NCBI GenBank assembly: GCA_937899835.1
Contig: CALCCE010000300.1
Coordinates: 1-35,872 of the forward strand
Source of the DNA: an uncultured Flavobacteriales bacterium
Lineage (GTDB): Bacteria > Bacteroidota > Bacteroidia > Flavobacteriales_G > Salibacteraceae
Length of the DNA stretch: 35,872 bases
Reading direction: 5' to 3'
The translations under genes were made by a program, and so were the position numbers. The notes beneath the pieces are model-generated. The model made no database searches, had not been told where the DNA came from, and saw only the letters and a program-made list of their open reading frames with translations. Shown in pieces: positions 24,370 through 32,404 of the stretch; within the stretch, counting starts at the first letter, position 1, and every line of letters begins with the position of its first letter.

Positions 24370-25698
24370 TTAAATTTTGACTACCGGCGAAGCCCAGCTC
24401 CACCCGTTTTCGTTGTAAAGTCGAACCACGTATGTTCCGGCCGGAAGATCAGGGAAAGCATCCCGATAAATCAACCGTTGGTCGCCATTTGCTGGCACCT
24501 GCTCGGTAAATACCCGTTGGCCAGTGAGTGTGAACAACTCAAGCGTGGCAACAGTACCTTTAAAGTTAGCGATTTGTAAGTTCCAATCGTCCATAACGGG
24601 ATTGGTGAATACCACGCTCGTGCCCTGTGCATCCAACTCCGCATCGCCGGTGACCAATCCACTAAACTTTAAGTCTACAATTACCGGAAGGTGGTCAGAC
24701 ATTTCAAAAAGCGCATTAGCTACGCCCACCGGTACCGAAGCATTGCTCGGAGAATTGATGGTCCCATTGAACCGATTGCCGTCCTGGCCCAGTGCATCAT
24801 AACTGCCGGGCACAATCGAAATATTTGCCGAATCGTTGATCACATGGCTGTTGGCCAGGATTAGATCGAAGCGATCGTCCATGCCTCCGCCTGAAAAACA
24901 ACCTCCGCTGGTACGGGTACTTTGGGTATGGTATTGAGCAAAAGCCGAAGAATTGTTCCAGGAGCCCAATTGATTGATCGGGTCGAGGAAGCGAAACTGC
25001 TCGTTGGGGTGAGTCAGCAGGTTTTGCATGCCATCTTCGGTACTCGAACGCGCATTGAAATCACCGCATAGAATGTAGTTGCCACGCAAATCTTTCGCAT
25101 CCAGATGGGCCATCAGCGCTTCCGTGCTGGCATCCCGATCCACCCGATCCGAGTTGCTGCTTCCCGCCTTCAGGTGCACCACAACCACGTGCAGGAATGT
25201 GGTATCCAGGGTAGTGGCGAGATTAGGATCGTTATAATAAAGCGTGTAAATGTCCAACACCCGCACGATGTTGGAATTGGAAAGGTCTTTGTCCACAAAT
25301 TCTTGCCGGGCGAGGGTGAGCTTGTCTGAGTCGTAAAAAATATGGTTGACGATGCTTGAAAATCCGTTGTTGGTAAAATCGCCTTTTTCGTAAGAAGTCT
25401 TACTTCCGGTGTTTAACACATTCGCCAGGATGCGGTTGCCATAAACATTGTTGTCTCCCATCTCATTTACAGTGAGGATATCGGGCTTGACGTAGTTGCA
25501 GATGGTCGTTAAGTGGACGTCCTTGTCGGCTAAGGCGTTGTTGGTGCTGGTGCAAGAAGAGGTGAAGTTTCCATAGTTGAGCAAGTTGTAGTGCATCACC
25601 CGTAAGGTGTCTTGCCCGAAGGCGGAAAAGAAAGCGTTTCCCGCAATTAACACACAAAAAAGCGTAGTTGCACGGAAAACATTTCGATAGCTTGACAT
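24370..25698 (-). CDS. Secreted endonuclease/exonuclease/phosphatase-family protein with T9SS sorting domain
   Basis: This 442-residue exported enzyme has a signal peptide (about 1-29) and an EEP catalytic domain (about 30-350). Every expected motif is present: MHYNLLNYG, the metal-ligand Glu in LTVNEMGDNN, the catalytic HLKAG segment, GDFNARS, DDRFDLILAN and the final SDHLPV His-Asp pair. This fold cleaves phosphodiester or phosphomonoester bonds with Mg2+, and surface members are often DNases. The end (about 365-442) is a type A sorting domain (VVFTNPVMDDWNLQ, then LFTLTGQRVF, then AGTYVVRLYNE), predicting type IX export. The ATG at 25698 begins the signal peptide. It leads the minus-strand surface locus, with a good promoter upstream. 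It may scavenge phosphate or nucleosides from DNA (inference). Confidence 0.9.
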   Translation of the reverse strand: MSSYRNVFRATTLFCVLIAGNAFFSAFGQDTLRVMHYNLLNYGNFTSSCTSTNNALADKDVHLTTICNYVKPDILTVNEMGDNNVYGNRILANVLNTGSKTSYEKGDFTNNGFSSIVNHIFYDSDKLTLARQEFVDKDLSNSNIVRVLDIYTLYYNDPNLATTLDTTFLHVVVVHLKAGSSNSDRVDRDASTEALMAHLDAKDLRGNYILCGDFNARSSTEDGMQNLLTHPNEQFRFLDPINQLGSWNNSSAFAQYHTQSTRTSGGCFSGGGMDDRFDLILANSHVINDSANISIVPGSYDALGQDGNRFNGTINSPSNASVPVGVANALFEMSDHLPVIVDLKFSGLVTGDAELDAQGTSVVFTNPVMDDWNLQIANFKGTVATLELFTLTGQRVFTEQVPANGDQRLIYRDAFPDLPAGTYVVRLYNENGWSWASPVVKI

Positions 25699-25722
25699 AG
25701 ATTTTTGCTCTGGAAAGTGGCG

Positions 25723-25755
25723 CAAAAGTAATGTAAACCAATAGATTGACCGCAA
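25723..25755 (-). promoter_or_regulatory. Bacteroidota-type promoter for the secreted nuclease
   Basis: On the minus strand TTG (25755-25753), a 22-base spacer and TACTTTTG (25730-25723) fit the TTG / TAnnTTTG consensus, with a perfect -7 box 25 bases before the ATG. Confidence 0.55.
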
Positions 25756-25847
25756 TCCAGGCTTTGTCTAAAAAGGCATTTCCTTACATGAATTGAACCT
25801 TAACAACTGTTGAGGTGTAAGCCCCAAAAATCCCCACTGGGATGCGG

Positions 25848-25878
25848 TTGGTACTTAATGGTGATAGCCCTATCTTCG
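25848..25878 (+). promoter_or_regulatory. Promoter for the GT2-dihydroorotase operon
   Basis: TTG (25848-25850), a 20-base spacer and TATCTTCG (25871-25878, one mismatch to TAnnTTTG) precede the GTG start at 25899 by 20 bases. Confidence 0.5.
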
Positions 25879-25881
25879 TGG

Positions 25882-25897
25882 GTTCAAATTTTTGAAC
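25882..25897. repeat. Inverted repeat abutting the GT2 start codon
   Basis: GTTCAAA and TTTGAAC are perfect 7-base arms separated by TT. The element covers the predicted transcription start and ends one base before the GTG. It could be an operator or an mRNA leader element; no regulator is identified. Confidence 0.5.
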
Positions 25898-25898
25898 T

Positions 25899-26612
25899 GT
25901 GTCGGATCGGCTCGTCATCATCCCAACTTACCGCGAGAAAGAAAACATCGAAAAGATGATTCGAAAGGTATTTTCCCTGGAAAAACCCTTTCACCTCCTC
26001 ATCATAGACGATGGATCGCCCGACGGGACCGCCGATATCGTAAAAACGCTCCAGAAAGAATTTACCGATAGCTTACACCTCGTAGAACGGGAAGGCAAGC
26101 TTGGATTGGGAACGGCTTACATCGCAGGCTTTAAATGGGCCCTGGCCCGAGGCTATGAATACATCTTCGAAATGGATTGCGATTTCTCACACAATCCCGA
26201 CGATTTGCTTCGTTTGCACGAAGCCTGTGAAAAACAAGGCGGAGACATTGCCATCGGATCACGGTATGTGAAGGGTGGTAAGGTGAAAAACTGGCCATTA
26301 GGCCGCGTTTTGATGTCTTATTATGCCTCAGTCTACGTAAGGTTGGTACTTTGGATGAACATCAAAGACACCACAGCAGGCTTTAAGTGCTATCGCAAAA
26401 AGGTGTTGGAAACCATCAAATTGGATGAAATCCGTTTTGTGGGATATGCCTTTCAAATTGAAATGAAGTACACGGCTTCAAAGTTGGGTTTCAAACTCAT
26501 TGAAGTGCCCATCACCTTCATCGATCGGGTAGAAGGGGAGTCCAAAATGAGTACTAAGATTTTCAAAGAAGCCTTTTGGGGAGTGATCCAAATGCGCAAC
26601 AAGCGGGTATGA
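25899..26612 (+). CDS. Polyprenol monophosphomannose synthase-like glycosyltransferase (GT2)
   Basis: This 237-residue cytoplasmic or membrane-associated enzyme resembles the catalytic subunit of dolichol-phosphate mannose synthase. It shows VIIPTYREKENI at the N-terminus, DDGSPDGT, the metal-binding DCD (FEMDCDFSHNPDD), GSRYVKGG, and the TAGFKCYRK acceptor region. There are no C-terminal transmembrane helices, as in the short DPM1 form. It probably transfers a hexose from a nucleotide sugar to polyprenyl phosphate for surface glycans; the exact sugar is not provable. The start is GTG, supported by the family N-terminus and the promoter 20 bases upstream. Its stop overlaps the dihydroorotase start (ATGA). 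Confidence 0.9.
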   Translation: MSDRLVIIPTYREKENIEKMIRKVFSLEKPFHLLIIDDGSPDGTADIVKTLQKEFTDSLHLVEREGKLGLGTAYIAGFKWALARGYEYIFEMDCDFSHNPDDLLRLHEACEKQGGDIAIGSRYVKGGKVKNWPLGRVLMSYYASVYVRLVLWMNIKDTTAGFKCYRKKVLETIKLDEIRFVGYAFQIEMKYTASKLGFKLIEVPITFIDRVEGESKMSTKIFKEAFWGVIQMRNKRV

Positions 26613-27862
26613 ACCAGCATTATTTGATTGAAAACGCCCGGATCGTTAACGAAGGAACGATTACCGATGGCGGCATCCTGATTACCGATGGAAAAATTGC
26701 CGAAGTGTTTGAAGGACGCTATTCCGGCGAAATTCAAGCTCAAAACCGACTGAATGCAGGTGGAAAATACCTGCTCCCGGGAGTGATCGATGATCAAGTT
26801 CACTTTCGCGAACCAGGGTTGACCCACAAGGCTAACCTGACGACAGAATCAAGGGCGGCTGTGGCCGGCGGCATCACTTCCTTCATGGAAATGCCCAATA
26901 CGGTTCCCAATACCCTAACACAAGAATTGCTGGAGGAAAAATACCAGCGTGCCGCCGAAGTATCGGTAGCCAACTACAGCTTTTTCATGGGTGCCTCCAA
27001 CGATAATTTGGAGGAAGTATTGAAAACCGACCCTCGAAACGTTTGTGGAGTAAAGGTGTTCATGGGCTCCTCAACGGGCAATATGTTGGTAGACAACCGC
27101 AAAACCTTGGAGAATTTGTTCGCGGAATGTCCGATGCTCATCGCTACGCACTGCGAAGACGAGGCCACCATCCGGGCCAACTCGGCTAAATTCAAAGAAC
27201 AATTCGGCGAAGAAGTTCCCATCCGCATGCACCCGGTCATTCGCAGCGAAGAAGCTTGCTACCGCTCTTCGTCTATGGCTGTTGAGTTGGCGGCCAAACA
27301 CAACACCCGATTGCACGTGTTGCACATCAGCACCGCCCGGGAGACCCAATTGTTTGCCAACGATCGACCATTGGCCGAAAAACGCATCACGGCCGAAGTA
27401 TGTGTACACCATTTGTGGTTCTCCGATGAGGATTACGACCGAAAAGGCACTTTCATCAAGTGGAACCCGGCGGTGAAAACGGCGGCTGATCGCGATCAGT
27501 TGTGGGAAGCTTTACGCTCCGATCGACTGGATATTTTGGCCACCGATCATGCGCCACACCAACGCGCTGAAAAAGAGAACACCTACTTTAAGGCTCCCTC
27601 AGGTGGCCCACTGGTGCAACATTTCTTGCCCGCGATGATGGATGCCGTGCACCAAGGGCGCATTACCATCGAACGTATGGTGGAGAAAATGAGCCACGCT
27701 CCGGCCATTTGCTTCGAGCTGGCCGATCGTGGATTTATTCGGCCCGGTTTTTGGGCAGATGTGGTGCTGGTAGATGCCAACAATCCATGGACTGTTTCTC
27801 CCGAAAATATTCTTTACAAATGTGGATGGTCGCCATTCGAAGGGCATACTTTCGGCTCCTAG
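26609..27862 (+). CDS. pyrC: Dihydroorotase, cut by an in-frame TAG 30 codons before the expected end
   Basis: Dihydroorotase interconverts carbamoyl-aspartate and dihydroorotate in pyrimidine synthesis. The protein starts at an ATG overlapping the GT2 stop. It shows the amidohydrolase motifs GVIDDQVHFREPG, the lysine in GVKVFMGSSTG that is normally carbamylated, ATHCEDE, LHVLHIS and the catalytic Asp in LATDHAPH. The usual HxH pair has Gln in place of the first His, a form I associate with Bacteroidota members. The reading stops at TAG (27860-27862) after 417 residues at WSPFEGHTFGS, exactly where relatives continue. Downstream the same frame encodes the missing C-terminus (separate entry). 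The product may be truncated but active, read through, or the base may be a sequencing error. Confidence 0.92.
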   Translation: MNQHYLIENARIVNEGTITDGGILITDGKIAEVFEGRYSGEIQAQNRLNAGGKYLLPGVIDDQVHFREPGLTHKANLTTESRAAVAGGITSFMEMPNTVPNTLTQELLEEKYQRAAEVSVANYSFFMGASNDNLEEVLKTDPRNVCGVKVFMGSSTGNMLVDNRKTLENLFAECPMLIATHCEDEATIRANSAKFKEQFGEEVPIRMHPVIRSEEACYRSSSMAVELAAKHNTRLHVLHISTARETQLFANDRPLAEKRITAEVCVHHLWFSDEDYDRKGTFIKWNPAVKTAADRDQLWEALRSDRLDILATDHAPHQRAEKENTYFKAPSGGPLVQHFLPAMMDAVHQGRITIERMVEKMSHAPAICFELADRGFIRPGFWADVVLVDANNPWTVSPENILYKCGWSPFEGHTFGS

Positions 27863-27955
27863 GTGACCCACACTTTCGTCAACGGCCAGCTGGTATACGA
27901 AGGCGGCAAGGTCAACGAGGCCATTCGTGGCCAGCGACTCACCTTCAACCGATGA
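27860..27955 (+). other. In-frame continuation of dihydroorotase after the TAG codon
   Basis: After TAG the frame continues for 30 codons, beginning VTHTFVNGQLVYEGG and ending RGQRLTFNR, then TGA at 27953-27955. This matches the usual C-terminal segment of the enzyme, where the TAG position normally holds a Lys-like codon (AAG to TAG is one base). The TGA overlaps the ATG of the next gene, the same coupling seen at the start of pyrC, so the ancestral gene end was here. The codon after TAG is GTG, a possible restart. TAG is a normal stop elsewhere in the window (murI, nadK, the gene at 22197). Confidence 0.85.
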
Positions 27956-28365
27956 GGTTTCAAAGCTTTCGGTTATTAGTGGTGAGCCTGCTTTTGCTGG
28001 CGGTAATGTCGTGTAGTAACCGACCGAAGTTGCCTCCACGGCCCGACGATGTGCTGGAAGAAGAACAAATGCTGGAATTGTTGGTGGATGTGCACATGAT
28101 AGAAGCCACCATTCAACGGCGGCTCATCAAAGGGGCAAACCCCAACTGGTTTGGTGCCCAACAGTACAAACTGATGTTCGATCGTCATGGCGTGCCACAA
28201 GAACAGTTTGAACGTAGTTATCAGTACTATTACCAGGATTCGAAAAAGATGACGGAGTTGTACGAAAAAGTCATCGAGGAGTTGAGCAAGCGTCAATCCA
28301 CTATTGGCAAAGGGGGCAATTCGAAAGACCTTAAGCCGTCGAATTCTGGGCAAGCTCCTTCTTAA
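27952..28365 (+). CDS. DUF4296-family lipoprotein
   Basis: This 137-residue protein has a short lipoprotein signal (lipobox VMSC, Cys near residue 21), then PPRPDDVLEEEQMLELLVDVHMIEATIQRR. That pattern is characteristic of DUF4296, a family known from Bacteroidota and of unknown function. The rest is helical and charged, with YKLMFDRHGVPQEQFERSY and a low-complexity Ser/Gly/Lys end. Adjacency to dihydroorotase is recurrent in this phylum. Its ATG overlaps the expected dihydroorotase TGA, so coupled translation is now disturbed by the TAG 90 bases upstream. Its 3' end overlaps the convergent SDR gene by 35 bases. Confidence 0.87.
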   Translation: MRFQSFRLLVVSLLLLAVMSCSNRPKLPPRPDDVLEEEQMLELLVDVHMIEATIQRRLIKGANPNWFGAQQYKLMFDRHGVPQEQFERSYQYYYQDSKKMTELYEKVIEELSKRQSTIGKGGNSKDLKPSNSGQAPS

Positions 28366-29353
28366 AGTAATTGGCGGTGAGCTTGATGGCGGCCCGCACC
28401 GGGCGAAATTCCATCGATAAAACCTCCTTCGCCTTATGGTTGGAAAAGGCGCGCACTTGTTGCGCAGAATGCGCATTCTCTCGCGTAATCTTTGCCATCT
28501 TACCCGTGAGCTTTTCCTGCAACCACTCCCAACGCCAGGCAATACTCAGCATCCACCGGGAAGCTGCAATTGATGGAGCAGGCACATTGAGCGATTCAGC
28601 GATCCAATCAAACACTTGTTTGTAGCTGAGGTTTTCTCCGGTCACCAAAAAGCGCTCGTTTTCGATGTCGCTTTTCATCAGTCTTTGCATGGCCTCTACC
28701 ACGTCACGCACATCCACAAAGGCGTTGGCACCAGATGGGAAAAACTTCATGCCTTCCCACAGGGTTTGAAACAGTTGGGCACTGCTGGAACCCCAGTTGC
28801 CCGGACCGATAACGATGCAGGGGTTGACCACTACCACCGATAACCCTTCTTCGGCACCGCGCCATACTTCCCGCTCAGCGAAGTGTTTGCTGATGGAGTA
28901 ATTGGAAGTGCGTTTGGAGGTTTTCCATTTGGTTTTTTCGGTTACCGGCAGCCCATTTGGGGCCGGACCAAGAGCGGCAGTGGAACTCACGTGGCAAAAT
29001 TTGCGCACCTTGTTTTCCAGGGCCGCGTTCACCACATTGGCTGTTCCACTGATGTTGATCTGCACCATTTTTTTGGCATCGCCGGAGTCGAAAGATACCA
29101 TGGCGGCACAGTGGTAGACTTCCTCAACACCTTTTAATTGATCGAACATTTTTGGTCCGTCCAATAGGTCGAGCTCTACCCACTCAATGGCTTGAAATTG
29201 GGCTTCGGTGCGGCCCAGTTGGAGAAATAATCTTCGAACGCGGTCGAGGTTGCTGTTGGACCTTCGGGAAGCGCGTATGGGCCGGTTTTCCAACACCAAT
29301 TCAGCCAATAAGTGTGCGCCAACAAGTCCAGTCCCTCCCGTCACGAAAATCAT
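28331..29353 (-). CDS. NAD(P)-dependent epimerase/dehydratase (extended SDR)
   Basis: This 340-residue Rossmann-fold protein has the nucleotide-binding motif VTGGTGLVGAHL at the N-terminus, an acidic DLLD at the adenine position, the NISGTANVVNAA helix, catalytic Ser in HVSSTAALG and the YxxxK pair in NYSISKHFAE. The C-terminal half binds the substrate. Similar proteins are sugar-nucleotide epimerases, dihydroflavonol-reductase-like enzymes or 3-beta-HSD-like enzymes; the GSSSAQLFQTLWEG region does not settle which. The gene is convergent to and overlaps the DUF4296 gene by 35 bases. Upstream TAATTTTA (29365-29358) is a one-mismatch -7 box. Confidence 0.88.
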   Translation of the reverse strand: MIFVTGGTGLVGAHLLAELVLENRPIRASRRSNSNLDRVRRLFLQLGRTEAQFQAIEWVELDLLDGPKMFDQLKGVEEVYHCAAMVSFDSGDAKKMVQINISGTANVVNAALENKVRKFCHVSSTAALGPAPNGLPVTEKTKWKTSKRTSNYSISKHFAEREVWRGAEEGLSVVVVNPCIVIGPGNWGSSSAQLFQTLWEGMKFFPSGANAFVDVRDVVEAMQRLMKSDIENERFLVTGENLSYKQVFDWIAESLNVPAPSIAASRWMLSIAWRWEWLQEKLTGKMAKITRENAHSAQQVRAFSNHKAKEVLSMEFRPVRAAIKLTANYFKKELAQNSTA

Positions 29354-29444
29354 ACGGTAAAATTACATCAAAACAACTTGGCAGGCAGGGCGAATCGGGC
29401 ACAGTCGTTCAAAATCGTCACAAAAAGTAGTTGCCAAAGCAGGA

Positions 29445-29472
29445 TTGGAAAATACGAATAAGGCTATCTTTG
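29445..29472 (+). promoter_or_regulatory. Promoter for tyrS
   Basis: TTG (29445-29447), a 17-base spacer and TATCTTTG (29465-29472, perfect TAnnTTTG) lie 19 bases before the ATG at 29492. Confidence 0.6.
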
Positions 29473-29491
29473 GCGGCAAATACCGAAGGTT

Positions 29492-30766
29492 ATGAATTTT
29501 GTGGAAGAATTAAGCTGGCGTGGAATGATCCATTCCATCATGCCGGGAACGGAGGCCGAATTGGAAAAAGGCATGGTGACGGGCTATGCGGGCTTTGACC
29601 CAACAGCAGATTCCTTACATATTGGAAACCTGGTGCCCATCATGATGCTGGTATTTTTACAGCGTTCGGGCCACAAACCCATTGCCTTGGTGGGCGGTGC
29701 CACCGGCATGGTGGGCGACCCTTCGGGCAAATCAGCCGAACGCAAACTCCTGGACGAGGAAACCCTTAACCACAACCTGGCTTGCCAGCGAAAGCAATTG
29801 GAACAGTTCCTCGATTTCTCCGATGCGCCCAATGCTGCCGAGATCGTCAACAACTACGACTGGTTCAAAAACCTGTCTTTTTTGGATTTCATCCGCGATG
29901 TGGGCAAACACATCACCGTCAACTACATGATGGCGAAAGACTCGGTGCAAAACCGTTTGGAGGCCGGACTTTCCTTTACCGAATTTTCTTACCAACTGGT
30001 ACAGGGCTACGACTTTTACTGGCTCTACGAAAACAAGAATTGCAAGCTGCAGGTAGGCGGTTCCGACCAGTGGGGGAACATTGTTACCGGAACTGAACTC
30101 GTTCGTCGGAAAGCACAAGGATCGGCTTTTGCCGTGACCTGTCCGTTGATTACCAAGGCCGATGGCACCAAGTTTGGAAAGAGCGAAGGCGGCAACATTT
30201 GGCTGGACAAAGAAAGGACCTCTCCCTTCAAATTTTACCAATATTGGTTGCAGTCTACCGACGAGGACATTGTGAATTACACGCGCATTTTTTCTTTGAA
30301 AAGCCGCGAAGCGATAGAAGCGTTGGAAGCACAACACGCCGAATCGCCCGGCATGCGTTTGCTGCAAAAAGAGCTGGGCAAAGAACTTACCATTCGGGTG
30401 CACTCCGAAGCAGATTTTGATCGCGCTTTAGAGGCTTCTGAAATTCTGTTTGGCAAAGGCACCGCTGAGGCCTTGGCGCGACTTCCAGAGGCTGATTTGC
30501 TCACCATTTTCGCCGGAGTCGATCAAGGCGAAATTCAAAAAGCCGACATCGATGCAGGCATTCCGATCCTGGAGTTGTTGGCCGGTAAAACCAACTTTTT
30601 GCCTTCTACCAGCGAAGGACGCAGGGCGCTGAAGGAAAACTCGATCAGTATAAACAAAGTGAAGGTAACTCCAGACTTGGTGGTGACTTCTGAAAATCTG
30701 ATTGCCGGCCGCTACCTGGTATTGCAGCGTGGTAAGAAGAAGAAATTCTTTGTGAAAGTAGTTTGA
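29492..30766 (+). CDS. tyrS: Tyrosyl-tRNA synthetase
   Basis: TyrS charges tRNA-Tyr with tyrosine. The 424 residues show the class I HIGH motif as HIGN ([12 protein letters not shown]), the tyrosine-binding segments [22 protein letters not shown] (quoted as GYDFYWLY and [10 protein letters not shown]), and the KMSKS-type loop as [11 protein letters not shown]-terminal S4 RNA-binding domain covers about residues 355-424 (SISINKVKV, then [14 protein letters not shown]). Length and domain order match the bacterial TyrS1 type. It is transcribed alone from the promoter at 29445-29472. The last 339 bases are overlapped on the minus strand by the reading frame of the neighbouring lipoprotein, which looks like an accident of that gene rather than of tyrS. 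Confidence 0.97.
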   Translation: MNFVEELSWRGMIHSIMPGTEAELEKGMVTGYAGFDPTADSLHIGNLVPIMMLVFLQRSGHKPIALVGGATGMVGDPSGKSAERKLLDEETLNHNLACQRKQLEQFLDFSDAPNAAEIVNNYDWFKNLSFLDFIRDVGKHITVNYMMAKDSVQNRLEAGLSFTEFSYQLVQGYDFYWLYENKNCKLQVGGSDQWGNIVTGTELVRRKAQGSAFAVTCPLITKADGTKFGKSEGGNIWLDKERTSPFKFYQYWLQSTDEDIVNYTRIFSLKSREAIEALEAQHAESPGMRLLQKELGKELTIRVHSEADFDRALEASEILFGKGTAEALARLPEADLLTIFAGVDQGEIQKADIDAGIPILELLAGKTNFLPSTSEGRRALKENSISINKVKVTPDLVVTSENLIAGRYLVLQRGKKKKFFVKVV

Positions 30767-31312
30767 GCAGAGCTTCCGGCCTTTAGCGACCCGCGAACTG
30801 TTTTGTTTGCGAAATTCCCTTTTCAAGCGGAATTCCAGGTAAGTGTGCTGGTTGGTTTGAGGGGTATAATAGTTTTGACCACCGTACAAAAGTTGGCCTT
30901 TTCCATTGACCCATTTTGCGGCCATTAGTTTGTATACGCCCCGAGTGGCCGTAGGGTCGCCAAAGATGAGGAGCTTGCCTTCTCCGGTTTCAAAACTGAT
31001 GGCCAATCGACTGCCGTCCACAACTTTTTCAACCACGCCAGGCGTACCGGCTTTGATAATCACCTTTTCTACACTCGAGTTAGACGATACCTTGAGGGTG
31101 CCTTCGTCGGTTTTTTTGGTCCCGGTTTTCTCTCCCCGAAACAGCACGATATCATGGGAAGCGTAAAACTGAATAGATTTTAGGTCCGCCTCACTCAGCT
31201 TGTATTTTTGACGAACTTCCTGTGTAAAAGGAATTTTGGGAGCGCAAGAAGTCACTAACAATAGCAGGGCGAAAAGGGGCCACAAAGAGCCGTGCAAAAA
31301 TTTCCGGTTCAT
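30428..31312 (-). CDS. Lipoprotein with an apparent lost stop, running antisense into tyrS
   Basis: The frame encodes 294 residues. The first about 181 look like a genuine exported protein: lipoprotein signal with lipobox VTSC (Cys at residue 23), a helix, then a beta-rich domain ([18 protein letters not shown], then [21 protein letters not shown]), ending in a basic GRKL stretch near position 30770. From there the frame enters the tyrS antisense strand and the residues lose any family character. A TAA lies two bases out of frame at about 30782. The natural protein is probably about 180 residues, and the C-terminal 113 codons are a stop-loss or frameshift extension (inference). Function is unknown. 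Confidence 0.65.
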   Translation of the reverse strand: MNRKFLHGSLWPLFALLLLVTSCAPKIPFTQEVRQKYKLSEADLKSIQFYASHDIVLFRGEKTGTKKTDEGTLKVSSNSSVEKVIIKAGTPGVVEKVVDGSRLAISFETGEGKLLIFGDPTATRGVYKLMAAKWVNGKGQLLYGGQNYYTPQTNQHTYLEFRLKREFRKQNSSRVAKGRKLCSNYFHKEFLLLTTLQYQVAAGNQIFRSHHQVWSYLHFVYTDRVFLQRPASFAGRRQKVGFTGQQLQDRNACIDVGFLNFALIDSGENGEQISLWKSRQGLSGAFAKQNFRSL

Positions 31313-31359
31313 GGTTTAAAAAATGATTTCGCAACTCGTGAGCAAGAACCGTTCCAAGC

Positions 31360-32358
31360 TCAATCTACCAAGAGGTTACACCCACGGATGTCGCTGTGGT
31401 CAAATCGGCCCAGCACTTCAAACGTCCCATTTTCATATACCCTACCGAGGTCTTGGGTGGCAATGAAGCTGCAGGAATGGACATTGGCAAGGTCAATTAG
31501 GTTTAGACCTCCCGCTTGTTCGGCTTCCAACAGGGTCAAAGGGTCGTTGGCGTCTCGCACCAGCGCTCGAAACCATGGGGGCCCGGTAAATCGGCCTTTT
31601 CCTTGAGAATAAGCTTGTGAAAGCAGTTCCGTCATGCCGTATTCGGAATGGATCGGTTGTGGTCCAAAGCCTTTTTGCAATTGGGCGTGCAACGCGGCTT
31701 TAATCATCTCCTTCCGGCGTCCTTTCATGCCTCCGGTTTCCATCACTACCGTCGACTTTAGTGGGAAGGGCAACTGTTCTGCCAAATCCAGCAAGGCGTA
31801 ACTGACACCGAGTAGTAAGGTGGGAACACTGCGTTTTTCAAGGTTTTGCAGCTGCTCCACCAATTCACCTTGGTGCCTGAGGTAAAACCCACTTTCACGA
31901 AACCGACTTTGAGCGATCAGTTTTTCGGCCATGTAAATCAGGGAGGAGCCATCCCTTTCCAGGTAGGAGGGAAGTAAGGCCAATATGCACCAATCCTCGG
32001 CAGGTCCGTATTGCCTTTCAAATTCCAAATTAAAGCTCTGTTCGTAAAGAGAAACATCGGCTACCAGGTGTTCACTTCTCACCATGCCGGTAGTGCCGCT
32101 GCTTTGAAAAGTGATGGCCGGAGAAAGCCCTTCGGAGATGACCCGTTGGGTTTTGAAAAACGAAATAGGCAAAAATGGAATGTCTTCCACCTGCGCTACT
32201 TGGTTCACATCTATCTTTAGGGCTCCAACAAAGTCGCGGTAAATGGGAACGCTTTTCGCTTGATACCGAAATATTTGAAGCGCCAATGCGTTAAAATCAT
32301 CAGCACTTCCGAGGTTAAAAATCCGTGCTGCCCAAGGGCTGCCTGGTGCGTTGGTCAA
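31360..32358 (-). CDS. LuxE/PaaK-like acyl-protein synthetase or acyltransferase family protein
   Basis: This 332-residue protein belongs to the adenylate-forming-like LuxE group. It has ALQIFRYQAKSVPIYRDF near the N-terminus, the Ser/Thr-Gly-rich loop ITFQSSGTTGMVRSEH (phosphate-binding-loop equivalent), METGGMKGRRKEM, and SEYGMTELLSQAYS, which corresponds to the aromatic-Gly-Met-Thr-Glu motif. LuxE activates fatty acids or transfers acyl groups; in Bacteroidota this family is annotated as acyltransferase but the substrate is unknown. The start is TTG at 32358, because no ATG or GTG lies upstream in the open frame and the conserved region begins about 12 residues in. It is divergent from the lipoprotein gene at 32405, with only 46 bases between. 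Confidence 0.8.
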   Translation of the reverse strand: MTNAPGSPWAARIFNLGSADDFNALALQIFRYQAKSVPIYRDFVGALKIDVNQVAQVEDIPFLPISFFKTQRVISEGLSPAITFQSSGTTGMVRSEHLVADVSLYEQSFNLEFERQYGPAEDWCILALLPSYLERDGSSLIYMAEKLIAQSRFRESGFYLRHQGELVEQLQNLEKRSVPTLLLGVSYALLDLAEQLPFPLKSTVVMETGGMKGRRKEMIKAALHAQLQKGFGPQPIHSEYGMTELLSQAYSQGKGRFTGPPWFRALVRDANDPLTLLEAEQAGGLNLIDLANVHSCSFIATQDLGRVYENGTFEVLGRFDHSDIRGCNLLVD

Positions 32359-32404
32359 GGCTCGGTTGGGATTAATTCGTAGCTTTACAAGACCTTTACT
32401 GGTT

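Noticed and set aside
26609-27955. Idea that TAG is reassigned to an amino acid in this organism
   Set aside because: murI, nadK and the gene at 22197 all end normally at TAG, so general reassignment does not fit.
27599-28039. Long minus-strand frame over pyrC and DUF4296, and other long frames opposite real genes such as 16555-17352 and 33493-34191
   Set aside because: They are complementary to well-supported genes, lack recognisable domains and have compositions expected of antisense shadows.
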